From Vibrio orientalis CIP 102891 = ATCC 33934 (GTDB taxonomy: Bacteria; Pseudomonadota; Gammaproteobacteria; Enterobacterales; Vibrionaceae): a stretch of 64,000 nucleotides of DNA. The stretch covers positions 1 to 64,000 of the forward strand of contig NZ_ACZV01000002.1 in assembly GCF_000176235.1 (NCBI RefSeq), in the 5' to 3' direction. The translations under genes were made by a program, and so were the position numbers. This document shows, piece after piece, positions 47,570 to 57,248 of this stretch. The notes below the pieces were generated by a model. It was not told the origin of the DNA, made no database searches, and saw only the letters and a program-made list of their open reading frames with translations. Position 1 is the stretch's first letter, and every line of letters begins with the position of its first letter.

Positions 47570-49564
47570 ATGTCTTCTCGTCAACATCTCGCCAACGCAA
47601 TCCGTGCTCTAAGTATGGATGGTGTACAACAAGCTAACTCTGGTCACCCAGGTGCACCTATGGGTATGGCTGACATCGCTGAAGTTCTTTGGCGCTCTCA
47701 CCTAAACCACAACCCAGCTAACCCAGAGTGGGCTGACCGCGACCGTTTTGTTTTGTCTAACGGCCATGGTTCAATGCTGATTTACTCTCTACTGCATTTG
47801 GCAGGTTACGAGCTATCGATTGACGATCTGAAAAACTTCCGTCAGCTTCACTCTAAAACTCCAGGTCACCCTGAGTACGGCTATGCACCAGGTGTTGAAA
47901 CAACAACAGGTCCTCTAGGTCAGGGTATCACTAACGCTGTAGGTATGGCGTTAGCTGAGAAGACTCTAGCTGCGCAGTTCAATAAAGAAGGTCATGACAT
48001 CGTAGACCACTTCACTTATGCATTTATGGGTGATGGCTGTCTGATGGAAGGTATCTCTCACGAAGCATGTTCTCTAGCGGGTACATTAGGCCTTGGCAAG
48101 CTAATCGCTTTCTGGGATGACAACGGTATCTCTATCGATGGTGAAGTTGAAGGTTGGTTCTCGGATGACACACCTAAGCGTTTTGAAGCTTACGGTTGGC
48201 ACGTAATCCCTGCAGTAGACGGTCACGATTCTGAAGCAATTAATGCAGCAATTATCGCGGCGCAAGCAGATCCTCGCCCAACGCTTATCTGTACTAAAAC
48301 TATCATCGGTTTTGGTTCACCTAATAAGTCTGGTTCACACGACTGTCACGGTGCTCCACTAGGCGCTGAAGAAATTGCAGCGACTCGTAAGCAACTTGGT
48401 TGGGAACACGGTCCATTTGAAATTCCTGCTGATGTATATGCACAGTGGGATGCAAAAGAAGCTGGCGCAGCAAAAGAAGCAGCGTGGAATGCTAAGTTTG
48501 ACGCATACGCGGCAGCTTACCCTGCAGAAGCGGCAGAACTTAAGCGTCGTCTAAACGGTGAACTACCAGCACAGTGGGAAGAGAAAGCAAGCGCAATCAT
48601 TGCTGACCTTCAAGCGAACCCAGCAAACATTGCATCACGTAAAGCGTCTCAAAACGCACTAGAAGCGTTCGGTGCGATGCTACCTGAATTCCTAGGCGGT
48701 TCTGCTGACCTAGCACCTTCTAACCTAACCATGTGGTCTGGTTCTAAGTCAGTGTCAGCTGAAGATGCATCGGGTAACTACATCCATTACGGTGTACGTG
48801 AATTCGGTATGACAGCAATCATGAACGGTATTGCACTACACGGTGGTTTCGTACCATACGGTGCAACTTTCCTAATGTTCATGGAGTACGCTCGTAACGC
48901 AATGCGTATGGCTGCACTGATGAAAGTTCAGAACATTCAGGTTTACACGCACGACTCTATCGGTCTTGGCGAAGATGGCCCTACTCACCAACCGGTTGAG
49001 CAGATCGCTTCTCTACGTCTAACACCAAACATGAGCACATGGCGTCCATGTGACCAAGTTGAGTCGGCAGTGGCTTGGAAACTAGCAATCGAGCGCAAAG
49101 ATGGCCCTACTTCTCTTATCTTCTCTCGTCAAAACCTTGCACAGCAAGAACGTAGCGAAGAGCAAGTAGCTAACATCGCGAAGGGTGGTTACATCCTGAA
49201 AGATTGTGTAGGTAAGCCAGAGCTTATCCTTATCGCAACAGGTTCTGAAGTTGAACTAGCGGTGAACGCTGCTGCTGAACTAACGGCTGAAGGTAAGAAA
49301 GTGCGCGTAGTCTCTATGCCTGCAACTGATGCGTTCGACAAGCAAGATGCAGAATACCGCGAAGCAGTTCTACCATCTGACGTAACGGCTCGTATCGCAG
49401 TTGAAGCGGGTATCGCTGACTTCTGGTACAAGTACGTTGGCTTTGGTGGCAAGATCATCGGTATGACAACGTTCGGTGAATCTGCTCCAGCAGGTGAGCT
49501 ATTCAAGATGTTTGGTTTCACAACTGAAAACGTAGTAGGCACAGCGAAAGAATTGCTTGCTTAA
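47570..49564 (+). CDS. tkt: transketolase
   Basis: The 664-residue thiamine-diphosphate enzyme moves two-carbon units between pentose-phosphate and glycolytic sugars. The ThDP motif starts at [15 protein letters not shown] and runs to the [11 protein letters not shown] metal loop; the pyrimidine-binding part has [14 protein letters not shown], and the transketolase signature [12 protein letters not shown] is intact. The ATG at 47570 has GGAG at 47561-47564; a further upstream in-frame ATG would add ten unrelated residues. Preferred codons suggest high expression. It begins a pentose/glycolysis string with epd, pgk and fbaA. Confidence 0.98.
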   Translation: MSSRQHLANAIRALSMDGVQQANSGHPGAPMGMADIAEVLWRSHLNHNPANPEWADRDRFVLSNGHGSMLIYSLLHLAGYELSIDDLKNFRQLHSKTPGHPEYGYAPGVETTTGPLGQGITNAVGMALAEKTLAAQFNKEGHDIVDHFTYAFMGDGCLMEGISHEACSLAGTLGLGKLIAFWDDNGISIDGEVEGWFSDDTPKRFEAYGWHVIPAVDGHDSEAINAAIIAAQADPRPTLICTKTIIGFGSPNKSGSHDCHGAPLGAEEIAATRKQLGWEHGPFEIPADVYAQWDAKEAGAAKEAAWNAKFDAYAAAYPAEAAELKRRLNGELPAQWEEKASAIIADLQANPANIASRKASQNALEAFGAMLPEFLGGSADLAPSNLTMWSGSKSVSAEDASGNYIHYGVREFGMTAIMNGIALHGGFVPYGATFLMFMEYARNAMRMAALMKVQNIQVYTHDSIGLGEDGPTHQPVEQIASLRLTPNMSTWRPCDQVESAVAWKLAIERKDGPTSLIFSRQNLAQQERSEEQVANIAKGGYILKDCVGKPELILIATGSEVELAVNAAAELTAEGKKVRVVSMPATDAFDKQDAEYREAVLPSDVTARIAVEAGIADFWYKYVGFGGKIIGMTTFGESAPAGELFKMFGFTTENVVGTAKELLA

Positions 49565-49576
49565 TATTCTTCAGAC

Positions 49577-49676
49577 TTGAAGCTGCAGCGTTGTTAACAG
49601 CGTAAGTTCCCCCTAATCACATAGAGCCTCTATGCTCATAGGGATGAACTTACTTGTTGCCTAGCTGCAACTTCAA
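49577..49676. repeat. 100-bp imperfect palindrome after tkt
   Basis: Left end TTGAAGCTGC and right end GCAACTTCAA are inverted; an inner pair GTAAGTTC...GAACTTAC and a core CATAGAG/CTCTATG continue the palindrome, so the whole element can fold into one long hairpin. It lies between the tkt stop and the tkt terminator. It has no coding capacity and resembles a dispersed REP-like element. Confidence 0.8.
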
Positions 49677-49696
49677 TTATTTTGAATATAAAATGA

Positions 49697-49726
49697 GAAA
49701 ACCGAGCCATTTGGCTCGGTTTTTTT
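49697..49726 (+). terminator. terminator of tkt
   Basis: AAAACCGAGCCA and TGGCTCGGTTTT form a near-perfect stem followed by T residues; it can also serve the small minus-strand gene. Confidence 0.92.
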
Positions 49727-49751
49727 ATATTGGCTTCAGTGAGTTTAAAGT

Positions 49752-49988
49752 TTATTCAAACTCATTACCCCAGTTATCTTTTTCTTTGCGACCACATACT
49801 TTACACGTCACGTATCGATCCATGTCGTAGTAATGTCCACCATTGATAAAGGTGTGAGCCATCAGCTTAACTCTTCCAAGTAACGAACGATCAGTGTCGT
49901 AGCTGCTCGTTTTTCTCACTAAGATTTCGCTATGAGGCGTTTCTTGCGAACATTGCTTACAAAAGTGGGTAGCTGGGTAACCAGACAT
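49752..49988 (-). CDS. small zinc-ribbon-like protein, unknown function
   Basis: A 78-residue protein with two CxxC pairs: CKQC (residues 10-13) and CKVC near the C-terminus, a likely zinc-binding knuckle. The middle is rich in polar residues (NGGHYYDMDRY). The ATG at 49988 is preferred because AAAGGA lies seven bases upstream; an ATG at 49994 would be too close to it. It sits alone and opposite to tkt and epd. I do not recognise the family. Confidence 0.75.
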   Translation of the reverse strand: MSGYPATHFCKQCSQETPHSEILVRKTSSYDTDRSLLGRVKLMAHTFINGGHYYDMDRYVTCKVCGRKEKDNWGNEFE

Positions 49989-50188
49989 AGTCATTTCCTT
50001 TGGTTGATGAAACTAGAAAAGAAACAGCCAACAGAAAATAACTTATCTATCTTTCCATGATGCATATCATTCGAATATCAATCAAGTTTTATAAAATTAA
50101 CACTTCGGTACATATCACGAATTTAATGCGCTTTGGATGGCTATCGGTTACTATTTGTGACACGAAAATCATGTAGGGCGATGGAATC

Positions 50189-51229
50189 ATGCTAAAAGTT
50201 GCGATCAATGGATTTGGACGTATCGGTCGTAATGTACTGCGTGCAGTATATGAAAGTGGCAAAAGCCAACAGATCAAAGTTGTCGCGGTCAATGAGTTGG
50301 CCCAGCCAGATGCAATGGCTCATTTACTTCAGTATGACACCAGTCATGGGCGTTTTGGTAAGAAGATTTCCAATGACCAAGAGCATATCTATGTTCACCA
50401 TGATGCACCTTATGAGGGGACGGGGGAGTTTGACTCAATCCGCATTCTGCACCTGAGTGATATCGAACTTCTGCCATGGCGAGATCTTGAGGTCGACTTA
50501 GTTCTAGATTGTACGGGGGTCTTTGGCTCTCAGGCTGACGGTCAGGAACATATTAAGGCTGGAGCAAAGAAGGTGTTGTTCTCTCATCCTGGAGCGAGCG
50601 ATTTAGATAACACCATCATCTATGGTGTTAACCATGACACGTTAAAAGCAGAACACAACGTGGTTTCAAATGGTTCGTGTACCACTAACTGTATTGTCCC
50701 TATCATTAAAGCTCTTGATGACGCTTTTGAAATCGAATCAGGCACCATTACCACCATCCACTCATCAATGAATGATCAACAGGTCATTGACGCTTACCAT
50801 TCTGACTTAAGACGTACTCGCGCAGCGAGCCAATCCATTATCCCAGTGGACACTAAGTTGCATAAGGGTATTGAAAGAATCTTCCCGAAATTTTCTAACA
50901 AATTTGAGGCGATTTCAGTACGAGTACCGACTGTTAACGTCACTGCGATGGATTTAAGTGTCACAATTAATACAAATGTGAAAGTTAATGACGTAAATCA
51001 AACCATTGTTAACGCATCTCAGTGTACATTACAGGGCATTGTTGACTATACTGAAGCGCCGCTCGTTTCTATCGACTTTAATCATGATCCCCATAGCGCG
51101 ATTGTCGATGGTACACAGACACGAGTGAGTAATGGGCACTTAGTTAAAATGCTTGTTTGGTGTGACAACGAATGGGGCTTTGCGAACCGCATGCTGGATA
51201 CGGCGCTCGCAATGCAAGCTGCAAAATAA
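50189..51229 (+). CDS. epd: D-erythrose-4-phosphate dehydrogenase
   Basis: A 346-residue enzyme of the GAPDH family that oxidises erythrose-4-phosphate to 4-phosphoerythronate for pyridoxal phosphate synthesis. The NAD motif is [14 protein letters not shown]; the catalytic cysteine is in [32 protein letters not shown] and the long insertion in [14 protein letters not shown] separate Epd from glycolytic GAPDH. It precedes pgk by 153 bases, as in E. coli (epd-pgk-fbaA). Confidence 0.95.
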   Translation: MLKVAINGFGRIGRNVLRAVYESGKSQQIKVVAVNELAQPDAMAHLLQYDTSHGRFGKKISNDQEHIYVHHDAPYEGTGEFDSIRILHLSDIELLPWRDLEVDLVLDCTGVFGSQADGQEHIKAGAKKVLFSHPGASDLDNTIIYGVNHDTLKAEHNVVSNGSCTTNCIVPIIKALDDAFEIESGTITTIHSSMNDQQVIDAYHSDLRRTRAASQSIIPVDTKLHKGIERIFPKFSNKFEAISVRVPTVNVTAMDLSVTINTNVKVNDVNQTIVNASQCTLQGIVDYTEAPLVSIDFNHDPHSAIVDGTQTRVSNGHLVKMLVWCDNEWGFANRMLDTALAMQAAK

Positions 51230-51382
51230 GTCGTAATGCAGCGGTGGAGAAATATTTATTTTTGTACTTGAAATAAATAATCAACGACTCCATATCAAAA
51301 CCAGTTTGAAGAATTTATAGGTCTGGCAGGGTTGCCGGGCTACTGAAAAACTTTACTTATTGAATATTTGAGAGGACACATC

Positions 51383-52543
51383 ATGTCTGTAATCAAGATG
51401 ACTGACCTGGAACTAGCAGGTAAACGTGTATTTATCCGTGCGGACCTAAACGTACCAGTAAAAGAAGGCAAAGTGACTTCTGATGCACGTATCCTAGCAT
51501 CTCTACCAACGATCAAGCACTGTCTAGAAGCAGGCGCTAAAGTTATGGTTACTTCTCACCTAGGTCGCCCGACTGAAGGTGAATACGCAGAAGAGTTCTC
51601 TCTACAACCTGTAGTTAACTACCTAAACGACGCACTAGATTGCGAAGTTAAACTAGCAAAAGATTACCTAGATGGCCTAGAGCTAAACACTGGTGAGCTT
51701 GTTGTTCTTGAAAACGTTCGCTTTAACAAAGGCGAGAAGAAGAACGAAGAAGAGCTTTCTAAGAAGTACGCTGCGCTATGTGACATCTTCGTAATGGACG
51801 CATTCGGTACAGCTCACCGTGCACAAGCGTCTACTCATGGTGTTGGTATGAACGCACCTGTTGCGTGTGCTGGTCCTCTACTGGCTGCTGAACTTGAAGC
51901 GCTAGGTAAAGCAATGGACAACCCACAGCGTCCACTGGTTGCTATCGTTGGTGGTTCTAAAGTTTCTACTAAACTAACGGTTCTAGAGTCACTATCTAAA
52001 ATCGCTGACCAACTTGTTGTTGGTGGTGGTATCGCTAACACGTTCATCGCAGCTGAAGGCCACAACGTAGGTAAGTCTCTATACGAAGCAGACCTAGTTG
52101 AAACTGCTCAGAAACTAATGAAAGAGTGTTCAATCCCAGTAGCAACTGACGTTGCATGTGCAAAAGCATTTGATGAAAACGCAGAAGCGGAAATCAAACA
52201 TGTTTCTGAAGTTCAAGATGACGACATGATCTTCGACCTAGGTCCAGATTCAACTGCAGCTCTAGCTGAAATCATCGGTAACGCGAAAACTATCCTTTGG
52301 AACGGCCCTGTAGGCGTATTCGAATTCAAGAACTTCGAAGCGGGTACAGCGGGTATCTCTAAAGCAATCGCTGAATCTGCAGGTTTCTCTGTAGCCGGTG
52401 GTGGTGACACGCTAGCAGCTATCGACAAGTTCGGTATTAAAGCTGACGTATCTTACATCTCTACTGGTGGTGGTGCATTCCTTGAGTTTGTTGAAGGTAA
52501 AGTGCTTCCAGCTGTAGCAATGCTTGAAGAGCGCGCTAAGTAA
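51383..52543 (+). CDS. pgk: phosphoglycerate kinase
   Basis: The 386-residue glycolytic enzyme makes ATP from 1,3-bisphosphoglycerate. The signature [15 protein letters not shown] lies near the N-terminus and [13 protein letters not shown] near the C-terminus. The ATG at 51383 follows GAGAGG; an upstream in-frame TTG at 51368 would overlap that site. Very strong codon bias indicates high expression. A terminator separates it from fbaA. Confidence 0.98.
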   Translation: MSVIKMTDLELAGKRVFIRADLNVPVKEGKVTSDARILASLPTIKHCLEAGAKVMVTSHLGRPTEGEYAEEFSLQPVVNYLNDALDCEVKLAKDYLDGLELNTGELVVLENVRFNKGEKKNEEELSKKYAALCDIFVMDAFGTAHRAQASTHGVGMNAPVACAGPLLAAELEALGKAMDNPQRPLVAIVGGSKVSTKLTVLESLSKIADQLVVGGGIANTFIAAEGHNVGKSLYEADLVETAQKLMKECSIPVATDVACAKAFDENAEAEIKHVSEVQDDDMIFDLGPDSTAALAEIIGNAKTILWNGPVGVFEFKNFEAGTAGISKAIAESAGFSVAGGGDTLAAIDKFGIKADVSYISTGGGAFLEFVEGKVLPAVAMLEERAK

Positions 52544-52550
52544 TTAAGTG

Positions 52551-52580
52551 AAAGCGGGAGAGTTAATCTCCCGCTTTCTT
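52551..52580 (+). terminator. terminator of pgk
   Basis: AAAGCGGGAGA and TCTCCCGCTTT pair around GTTAA; the T tract is short, so some read-through to fbaA is possible. Confidence 0.8.
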
Positions 52581-52626
52581 GTTTGCTGCACATCACACTT
52601 TTTTGCTAGAATAGCCTGAGTTGTGA

Positions 52627-52638
52627 GCAAACGTTTGC
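52627..52638. promoter_or_regulatory. LacI/PurR-type operator candidate upstream of fbaA
   Basis: A perfect 12-bp palindrome GCAAACGTTTGC, 58 bases before the fbaA start. It contains the 10-mer found twice upstream of tkt. Confidence 0.55.
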
Positions 52639-52696
52639 AAGAATTTAAACTTAACAAGTTTTATTTTTAAAACGACAGATAAATAGGATTAAATCC

Positions 52697-53773
52697 ATGT
52701 CTAAGATCTTCGATTTCGTAAAACCAGGTGTTATCTCTGGCGACGACGTACAGAAAGTATTTGAAGTAGCAAAAGAGAACAAATTTGCACTTCCAGCAGT
52801 AAACGTTGTTGGTACTGACTCTGTAAACGCAGTACTAGAAGCAGCAGCGAAAGTTAAATCTCCTGTTGTTGTTCAGTTCTCTAACGGCGGTGCAGCTTTC
52901 TTCGCTGGTAAAGGCGTTAAACTTGAAGGTCAAGGTGCTCAAATCCTTGGTGCTGTAGCTGGTGCTAAATACGTTCACGCTGTAGCTGAAGCTTACGGTG
53001 TTCCAGTTATCCTACACACTGACCACGCTGCTAAGAAACTTCTTCCATGGATCGACGGTCTACTAGACGCTGGTGAAGAGTTCTTCGCTCAAACTGGTAA
53101 GCCTCTATTCTCTTCTCACATGCTAGACCTTTCTGAAGAGTCTCTAGAAGAGAACATCGAAACATGTGCTAAGTACCTAGAGCGCATGGCTAAAATGAAC
53201 ATGACAATCGAGATCGAACTTGGTTGTACTGGTGGTGAAGAAGACGGCGTAGATAACTCTGATATGGACGCATCTGAGCTTTACACTTCTCCAGAAGACG
53301 TTGCATACGCTTACGAGAAACTAATGGCTGTTAGCCCACGTTTCACTATCGCGGCATCTTTCGGTAACGTGCACGGTGTTTACCAAGCTGGTAACGTTGT
53401 ACTTACTCCAACTATCCTACGTGATTCTCAAGCATACTGTGCAGAGAAGTTCGGTATCGCACCTAACGCTCTAAACTTCGTGTTCCACGGTGGTTCAGGT
53501 TCTTCTGAAGAAGAAATTCAAGAGTCTATCGGCTACGGTGTTATCAAAATGAACATCGATACTGATACACAGTGGGCAACTTGGGACGGTATCCGTCAGT
53601 ACTCTGCTGAAAACTTTGATTACCTACAAGGCCAAATCGGTAACCCAACTGGCGAAGCTGCGCCAAACAAGAAGTACTACGATCCACGCGTATGGCTACG
53701 TGCTGGTCAAGCTTCTATGGTTACTCGTCTTGAGAAAGCATTCGCTGACCTAAATGCAGTAGACGTTCTATAA
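52697..53773 (+). CDS. fbaA: fructose-bisphosphate aldolase, class II
   Basis: A 358-residue zinc aldolase that splits fructose-1,6-bisphosphate. Motifs include VILHTDHAAKKLLPWIDG (zinc and catalytic residues), EIELGCTGGEEDGVDN, and VFHGGSGSSEEEI. The length and the YTSPEDVAYAYE block mark the FbaA (class IIA) form. AGGA precedes the ATG. Extreme codon bias. It has its own upstream region with a candidate operator. Confidence 0.98.
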   Translation: MSKIFDFVKPGVISGDDVQKVFEVAKENKFALPAVNVVGTDSVNAVLEAAAKVKSPVVVQFSNGGAAFFAGKGVKLEGQGAQILGAVAGAKYVHAVAEAYGVPVILHTDHAAKKLLPWIDGLLDAGEEFFAQTGKPLFSSHMLDLSEESLEENIETCAKYLERMAKMNMTIEIELGCTGGEEDGVDNSDMDASELYTSPEDVAYAYEKLMAVSPRFTIAASFGNVHGVYQAGNVVLTPTILRDSQAYCAEKFGIAPNALNFVFHGGSGSSEEEIQESIGYGVIKMNIDTDTQWATWDGIRQYSAENFDYLQGQIGNPTGEAAPNKKYYDPRVWLRAGQASMVTRLEKAFADLNAVDVL

Positions 53774-53793
53774 TTCGTCTCAACTGATTGTTT

Positions 53794-53823
53794 AAAAGCC
53801 CGCTCATTGGAGCGGGCTTTTTT
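53794..53823 (+). terminator. terminator of fbaA
   Basis: AAAAGCCCGCTC and GAGCGGGCTTTT form a perfect stem around ATTG and run into T residues. Confidence 0.93.
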
Positions 53824-54090
53824 ATATCTGATACATCATGATTTTAAGGCGACTATGCGAACAAAAACTCTGGTGAAATGTAATGGCTTTGCGTAGTCTG
53901 TAACAAGCCGATATCAGAGTTTTCTGATAAACCTTTGTTTTTGCTCTCTTTGCAAAAACTTGACTTTGAGAATGGTCAAAACTGAGATATCGTGCCAAAA
54001 AACTGACATTACTTTAGTGAATGTATAGGGATGTCGTTGTTAATTAGTAATTGAAAGCAGTTTGGTTCATAGATTTTAGAGGATATAAAT
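53824..54090 (+). other. mscS upstream region with a nested inverted repeat
   Basis: AAAACTCTG (53864-53872) and CAGAGTTTT (53915-53923) are perfect 9-bp inverted repeats 42 bases apart; GGCTT and AAGCC form a second, inner pair. This could be an RNA fold in the mscS leader or a small RNA. Nothing else is evident. Confidence 0.4.
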
Positions 54091-54957
54091 ATGGCAGGTG
54101 AATCTACGGGAATTGAAACTCCCCTAGTTGATGGCTTAAGCCACGCAGAAAAATGGCTAACAAATAATTCTGATTTACTGGTTCAGTACGGTGTAAATAT
54201 CATCTCAGCGGTTCTGATCCTGTTTATCGGTAACATTATCGTAAAAGCAGTAGCGAACAGTGTTTCTAAAGTATTAGAAAAGAAAGACATGGACAAAGCG
54301 GTTGTTGAGTTTGTTCATGGTCTAGTTCGTTACCTACTGTTCGTTATCGTTCTAATTGCAGCTTTAGGTCGTGTTGGCGTTCAAACGGCTTCTGTCGTTG
54401 CGGTAATCGGTGCAGCTGGTCTTGCTGTTGGCCTTGCTCTACAAGGTTCACTATCTAACTTTGCAGCGGGTGTACTGATTGTTGCGTTCCGTCCATTTAA
54501 GTCTGGTGACTATGTTGAGATCGGTGGTGTAGCAGGTAGCGTAGAAGCGATTCAGATTTTCCAAACTGTACTGAAAACACCGGATAACAAAATGGTAGTA
54601 GTACCAAACTCAGGCGTTATCGGTAGCCCAATTACTAACTACTCACGTCATGCAACGCGTCGTGTTGACCTTGTGATTGGTGTTTCATACGGTGCAGATC
54701 TTAAGCAAACGAAGAAAGTGATTCGTGAAGCGCTAGAAAAAGATGAGCGTATCCTGAAAGATCCAGATATCCAAATCGGTGTACTGGCTCTTGCTGACTC
54801 TTCAGTGAACTTTGTTGTTCGCCCTTGGTGTAAGACTGCGGACTACTGGGATGTATACTTCGACTCAACTCAAGCAATTAAAGAAGCGCTTGATGAAGCT
54901 GGTATTGAAATTCCATTCCCACAAATGGATGTTCACTTGAACAAAGTAGAAGCTTAA
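54091..54957 (+). CDS. mscS: small-conductance mechanosensitive channel MscS
   Basis: A 288-residue channel with three membrane helices and a cytoplasmic vestibule. The pore helix block AAGLAVGLALQGSLSNFAAG (about 110-129) and the beta-domain start RPFKSGDYVEIGGVAGSVE are typical. It opens under membrane tension during osmotic downshock. GAGG precedes the ATG. The fbaA-mscS neighbourhood is conserved with E. coli. Confidence 0.97.
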   Translation: MAGESTGIETPLVDGLSHAEKWLTNNSDLLVQYGVNIISAVLILFIGNIIVKAVANSVSKVLEKKDMDKAVVEFVHGLVRYLLFVIVLIAALGRVGVQTASVVAVIGAAGLAVGLALQGSLSNFAAGVLIVAFRPFKSGDYVEIGGVAGSVEAIQIFQTVLKTPDNKMVVVPNSGVIGSPITNYSRHATRRVDLVIGVSYGADLKQTKKVIREALEKDERILKDPDIQIGVLALADSSVNFVVRPWCKTADYWDVYFDSTQAIKEALDEAGIEIPFPQMDVHLNKVEA

Positions 54958-54977
54958 TTTAAGCGATACTGACGATT

Positions 54978-55008
54978 AAAAAGCGAGGCCCTAGAGCCTC
55001 GCTTTTTT
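54978..55008. terminator. bidirectional terminator between mscS and the YbaK gene
   Basis: AAAAGCGAGGC and GCCTCGCTTTT pair around six bases between convergent genes; T runs follow in both directions. Confidence 0.9.
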
Positions 55009-55489
55009 ACATCTCAATAATAGGGTTTTCCAATGCGTGTAGGATGTCCATTAAACGTGAGCTTGGTAAGCCAATCGTGACGTCGGGCTTACCTGGAGTG
55101 TATAGCAGCTCCTTTACGCTAAGTAGGCCACGGTCAACGATGATTGGAATATGACTTGGTAAGCCAAATGGACATACCGCTCCCGGCATGCAGCCTATCG
55201 CTTTAGTCATCTCATTATCATCGACAATTGACGGTCGCTTGCCCGTTATCGCCTTAATACTCTTAGCGTCTAGTCGACTGTCTTTATCGGTTAATAGCAG
55301 GGCGTATCCTGCTCCTTTGAGCTTTAAGAACAGGCTTTTACTGTGTGTACCTGTCCAACCTAGCTGCTTGGCAACTTTTTCGTCAGTGATAAAGTCGAGA
55401 ATCGGTTCGTGCTGCCACTCTTGATAGTCAATGGACAACCTTTGTAGTAACCCTTTGTTAAATTGGTAAATCGTTTCGAGTTTATCCAT
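55007..55489 (-). CDS. YbaK/ProX-type aminoacyl-tRNA deacylase
   Basis: A 160-residue single-domain protein of the YbaK/EbsC family. GTHSKSLFLKLKGAGYALLL (48-67) contains the conserved lysine K51, and GCMPGAVCPFGLPSHIPIIVD is the family core. The HSKSLFL form is closer to ProX-type (Ala-tRNA-Pro deacylase) members than to Cys-specific YbaK. It should clear mischarged prolyl-tRNA. The ATG at 55489 follows AGGTG; the open frame continues into argO but without family similarity. It is 7 bases after argO. Confidence 0.88.
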   Translation of the reverse strand: MDKLETIYQFNKGLLQRLSIDYQEWQHEPILDFITDEKVAKQLGWTGTHSKSLFLKLKGAGYALLLTDKDSRLDAKSIKAITGKRPSIVDDNEMTKAIGCMPGAVCPFGLPSHIPIIVDRGLLSVKELLYTPGKPDVTIGLPSSRLMDILHALENPIIEM

Positions 55490-55496
55490 GGGACAC

Positions 55497-56123
55497 CTAG
55501 ATGAATTGATTAAGTAGCTCGTTTGCCAAAATGGCTGCAATCACAAACATCATAACGGCAACAGCGATATCAATACCTTGCTTCACTCGCGGTTGTGACA
55601 ACACTGGGCCAAGTTTTGCAGCTCCGATTGAAAGGGCAAAGAACCAGACCAGAGAAGCCAACATCGTCCCCACAGCAAATGCCATGCGATCTTCTCCTTC
55701 AAATTGACCACCTATCGAGCCGAGAATCACCACAGTATCAAGATAAAGGTGTGGGTTAAGCACAGTAACAGCCAGTGCCCCAAGGATGACGGCTCTTTTT
55801 CCTCGCTGCGTATGTTGGATTGCATCTTCGTCTTTGTGTGTATAGAAAGCACTTTTGAGAGAGAGCAAACCATAGACGGACAAGAAAGCGATCCCTCCTA
55901 GGGTGACCAGAAATAATAGGGTGTCATTTTGCGCCAGCAAAGCTCCACCCCCAAAGATACCCAGTGAGATAAATACAATGTCGAGGACGCTGCATATAGT
56001 AGCGGTCGTTAAGTGATGCTGGCGTTTGATGCCTTGATTCAAAACATAGGCGTTCTGTGCGCCAATAGGAATGATCATACTCGCGCCAAGGCCGAAACCT
56101 TGCAGTAGAAGCCAGAGGTTCAT
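55497..56123 (-). CDS. argO: arginine exporter ArgO (LysE family)
   Basis: A 208-residue transporter with about six helices. The N-terminal GASMIIPIGAQNAYVLNQGI block is the LysE/ArgO signature. It exports arginine and the toxic analogue canavanine. It is divergent from argP, the LysR regulator known to activate argO in E. coli, across a 117-base AT-rich region. GGAG precedes the ATG. Confidence 0.95.
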   Translation of the reverse strand: MNLWLLLQGFGLGASMIIPIGAQNAYVLNQGIKRQHHLTTATICSVLDIVFISLGIFGGGALLAQNDTLLFLVTLGGIAFLSVYGLLSLKSAFYTHKDEDAIQHTQRGKRAVILGALAVTVLNPHLYLDTVVILGSIGGQFEGEDRMAFAVGTMLASLVWFFALSIGAAKLGPVLSQPRVKQGIDIAVAVMMFVIAAILANELLNQFI

Positions 56124-56240
56124 GGCTAAGTCTCCATATTATTTGTTGATGGCGACAAAGATAAGCAAGCTAGCCATATAAGTATATTTAATATTATTTA
56201 TGTTATATAAGTAACTCTAATACCCAGGGGGGAGGGAGTT

Positions 56241-57137
56241 ATGCGAGGCTTAGATTATCGTTGGATAGAAGCGTTAGAAGCAGTGGTGAGTTATGGTAAT
56301 TTCGAGCGTGCAGCTGAAGCTTTATTCGTGTCTCAATCGGCGGTTTCACAACGAGTGAAGCAGTTAGAGAAGTTTTTGGCTCAGCCTGTTTTAGTCAGAG
56401 AACAGCCGCCTAAACCGACGCCGGTTGGACAAAAACTCCTGGCTTTGTACCAGCAGGTGCAATTACTAGAGAGTGAATTTATCCCTGAACTAGATGGCAA
56501 TAGAGTCGCTAAAGTGCAACGAGCCGCGATTGCAACCAATGCGGACAGTTTAGCCACTTGGCTACTTCCAGCATTAGCCCCCGTGATGAAGTCGAGAGAC
56601 ATTGAGCTTAACTTAGCCGTGTACGGTGAAGGTCGCACTCTAGATAAGTTAAAGAATGGCGAAGTGATTGGGGCATTAAGTATGGAACCCAAGGCTATGG
56701 CCGGCTGTGAAGCGAATTACTTAGGTAGAATGGATTACGTTTGTGTCGCCAGTCCGGAGTTTGCCGCCACTTATTTCCCAAATGGTGTGAATCGAGAGGC
56801 TCTACTACAAGCGCCAGCTGTCTCATTTGACCAATATGATCAGTTGCATCGAGACTTCCTCAAACTGCATTTTAATATTTCATCTGATTCGGTGACGCAC
56901 CACCATGTGGCAAGCTCGGAAGCGTTTGTTAACCTTGCTTTGATGGGCTGTGCCTATTGTTTGATTCCAAAGCTACAAATAGAGGCTGAACTTGCATCGG
57001 GTAAATTGGTGGATTTGATGCCGGACTTTTTTATGAGTTTTCGAATTTATTGGCATCATTGGCAACTTGAAACTCGTCTACTCAGTGAGATTACGCAGGC
57101 AATCATTAATCACACCAAAGAGTTACTTCCGAAGTAG
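56241..57137 (+). CDS. argP: LysR-type regulator ArgP
   Basis: The 298-residue regulator starts with an HTH domain (2-60, [21 protein letters not shown]) and has a LysR substrate domain (about 90-295) that senses arginine or lysine. In E. coli, ArgP activates argO with arginine and other amino-acid genes without lysine. A strong GGAGGGAG site precedes the ATG. The AT-rich intergenic segment with argO fits the known ArgP binding preference. Confidence 0.95.
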   Translation: MRGLDYRWIEALEAVVSYGNFERAAEALFVSQSAVSQRVKQLEKFLAQPVLVREQPPKPTPVGQKLLALYQQVQLLESEFIPELDGNRVAKVQRAAIATNADSLATWLLPALAPVMKSRDIELNLAVYGEGRTLDKLKNGEVIGALSMEPKAMAGCEANYLGRMDYVCVASPEFAATYFPNGVNREALLQAPAVSFDQYDQLHRDFLKLHFNISSDSVTHHHVASSEAFVNLALMGCAYCLIPKLQIEAELASGKLVDLMPDFFMSFRIYWHHWQLETRLLSEITQAIINHTKELLPK

Positions 57138-57248
57138 TGATCAAGTTAGGGCCTGAGGTTAATTCTTTGTCAGAACTTGAGCTACTCTCTGGCCTAAATT
57201 TAATCGCTACCTATGATGTAACAAGTGCATTCAAAATGGTGATGAAGT

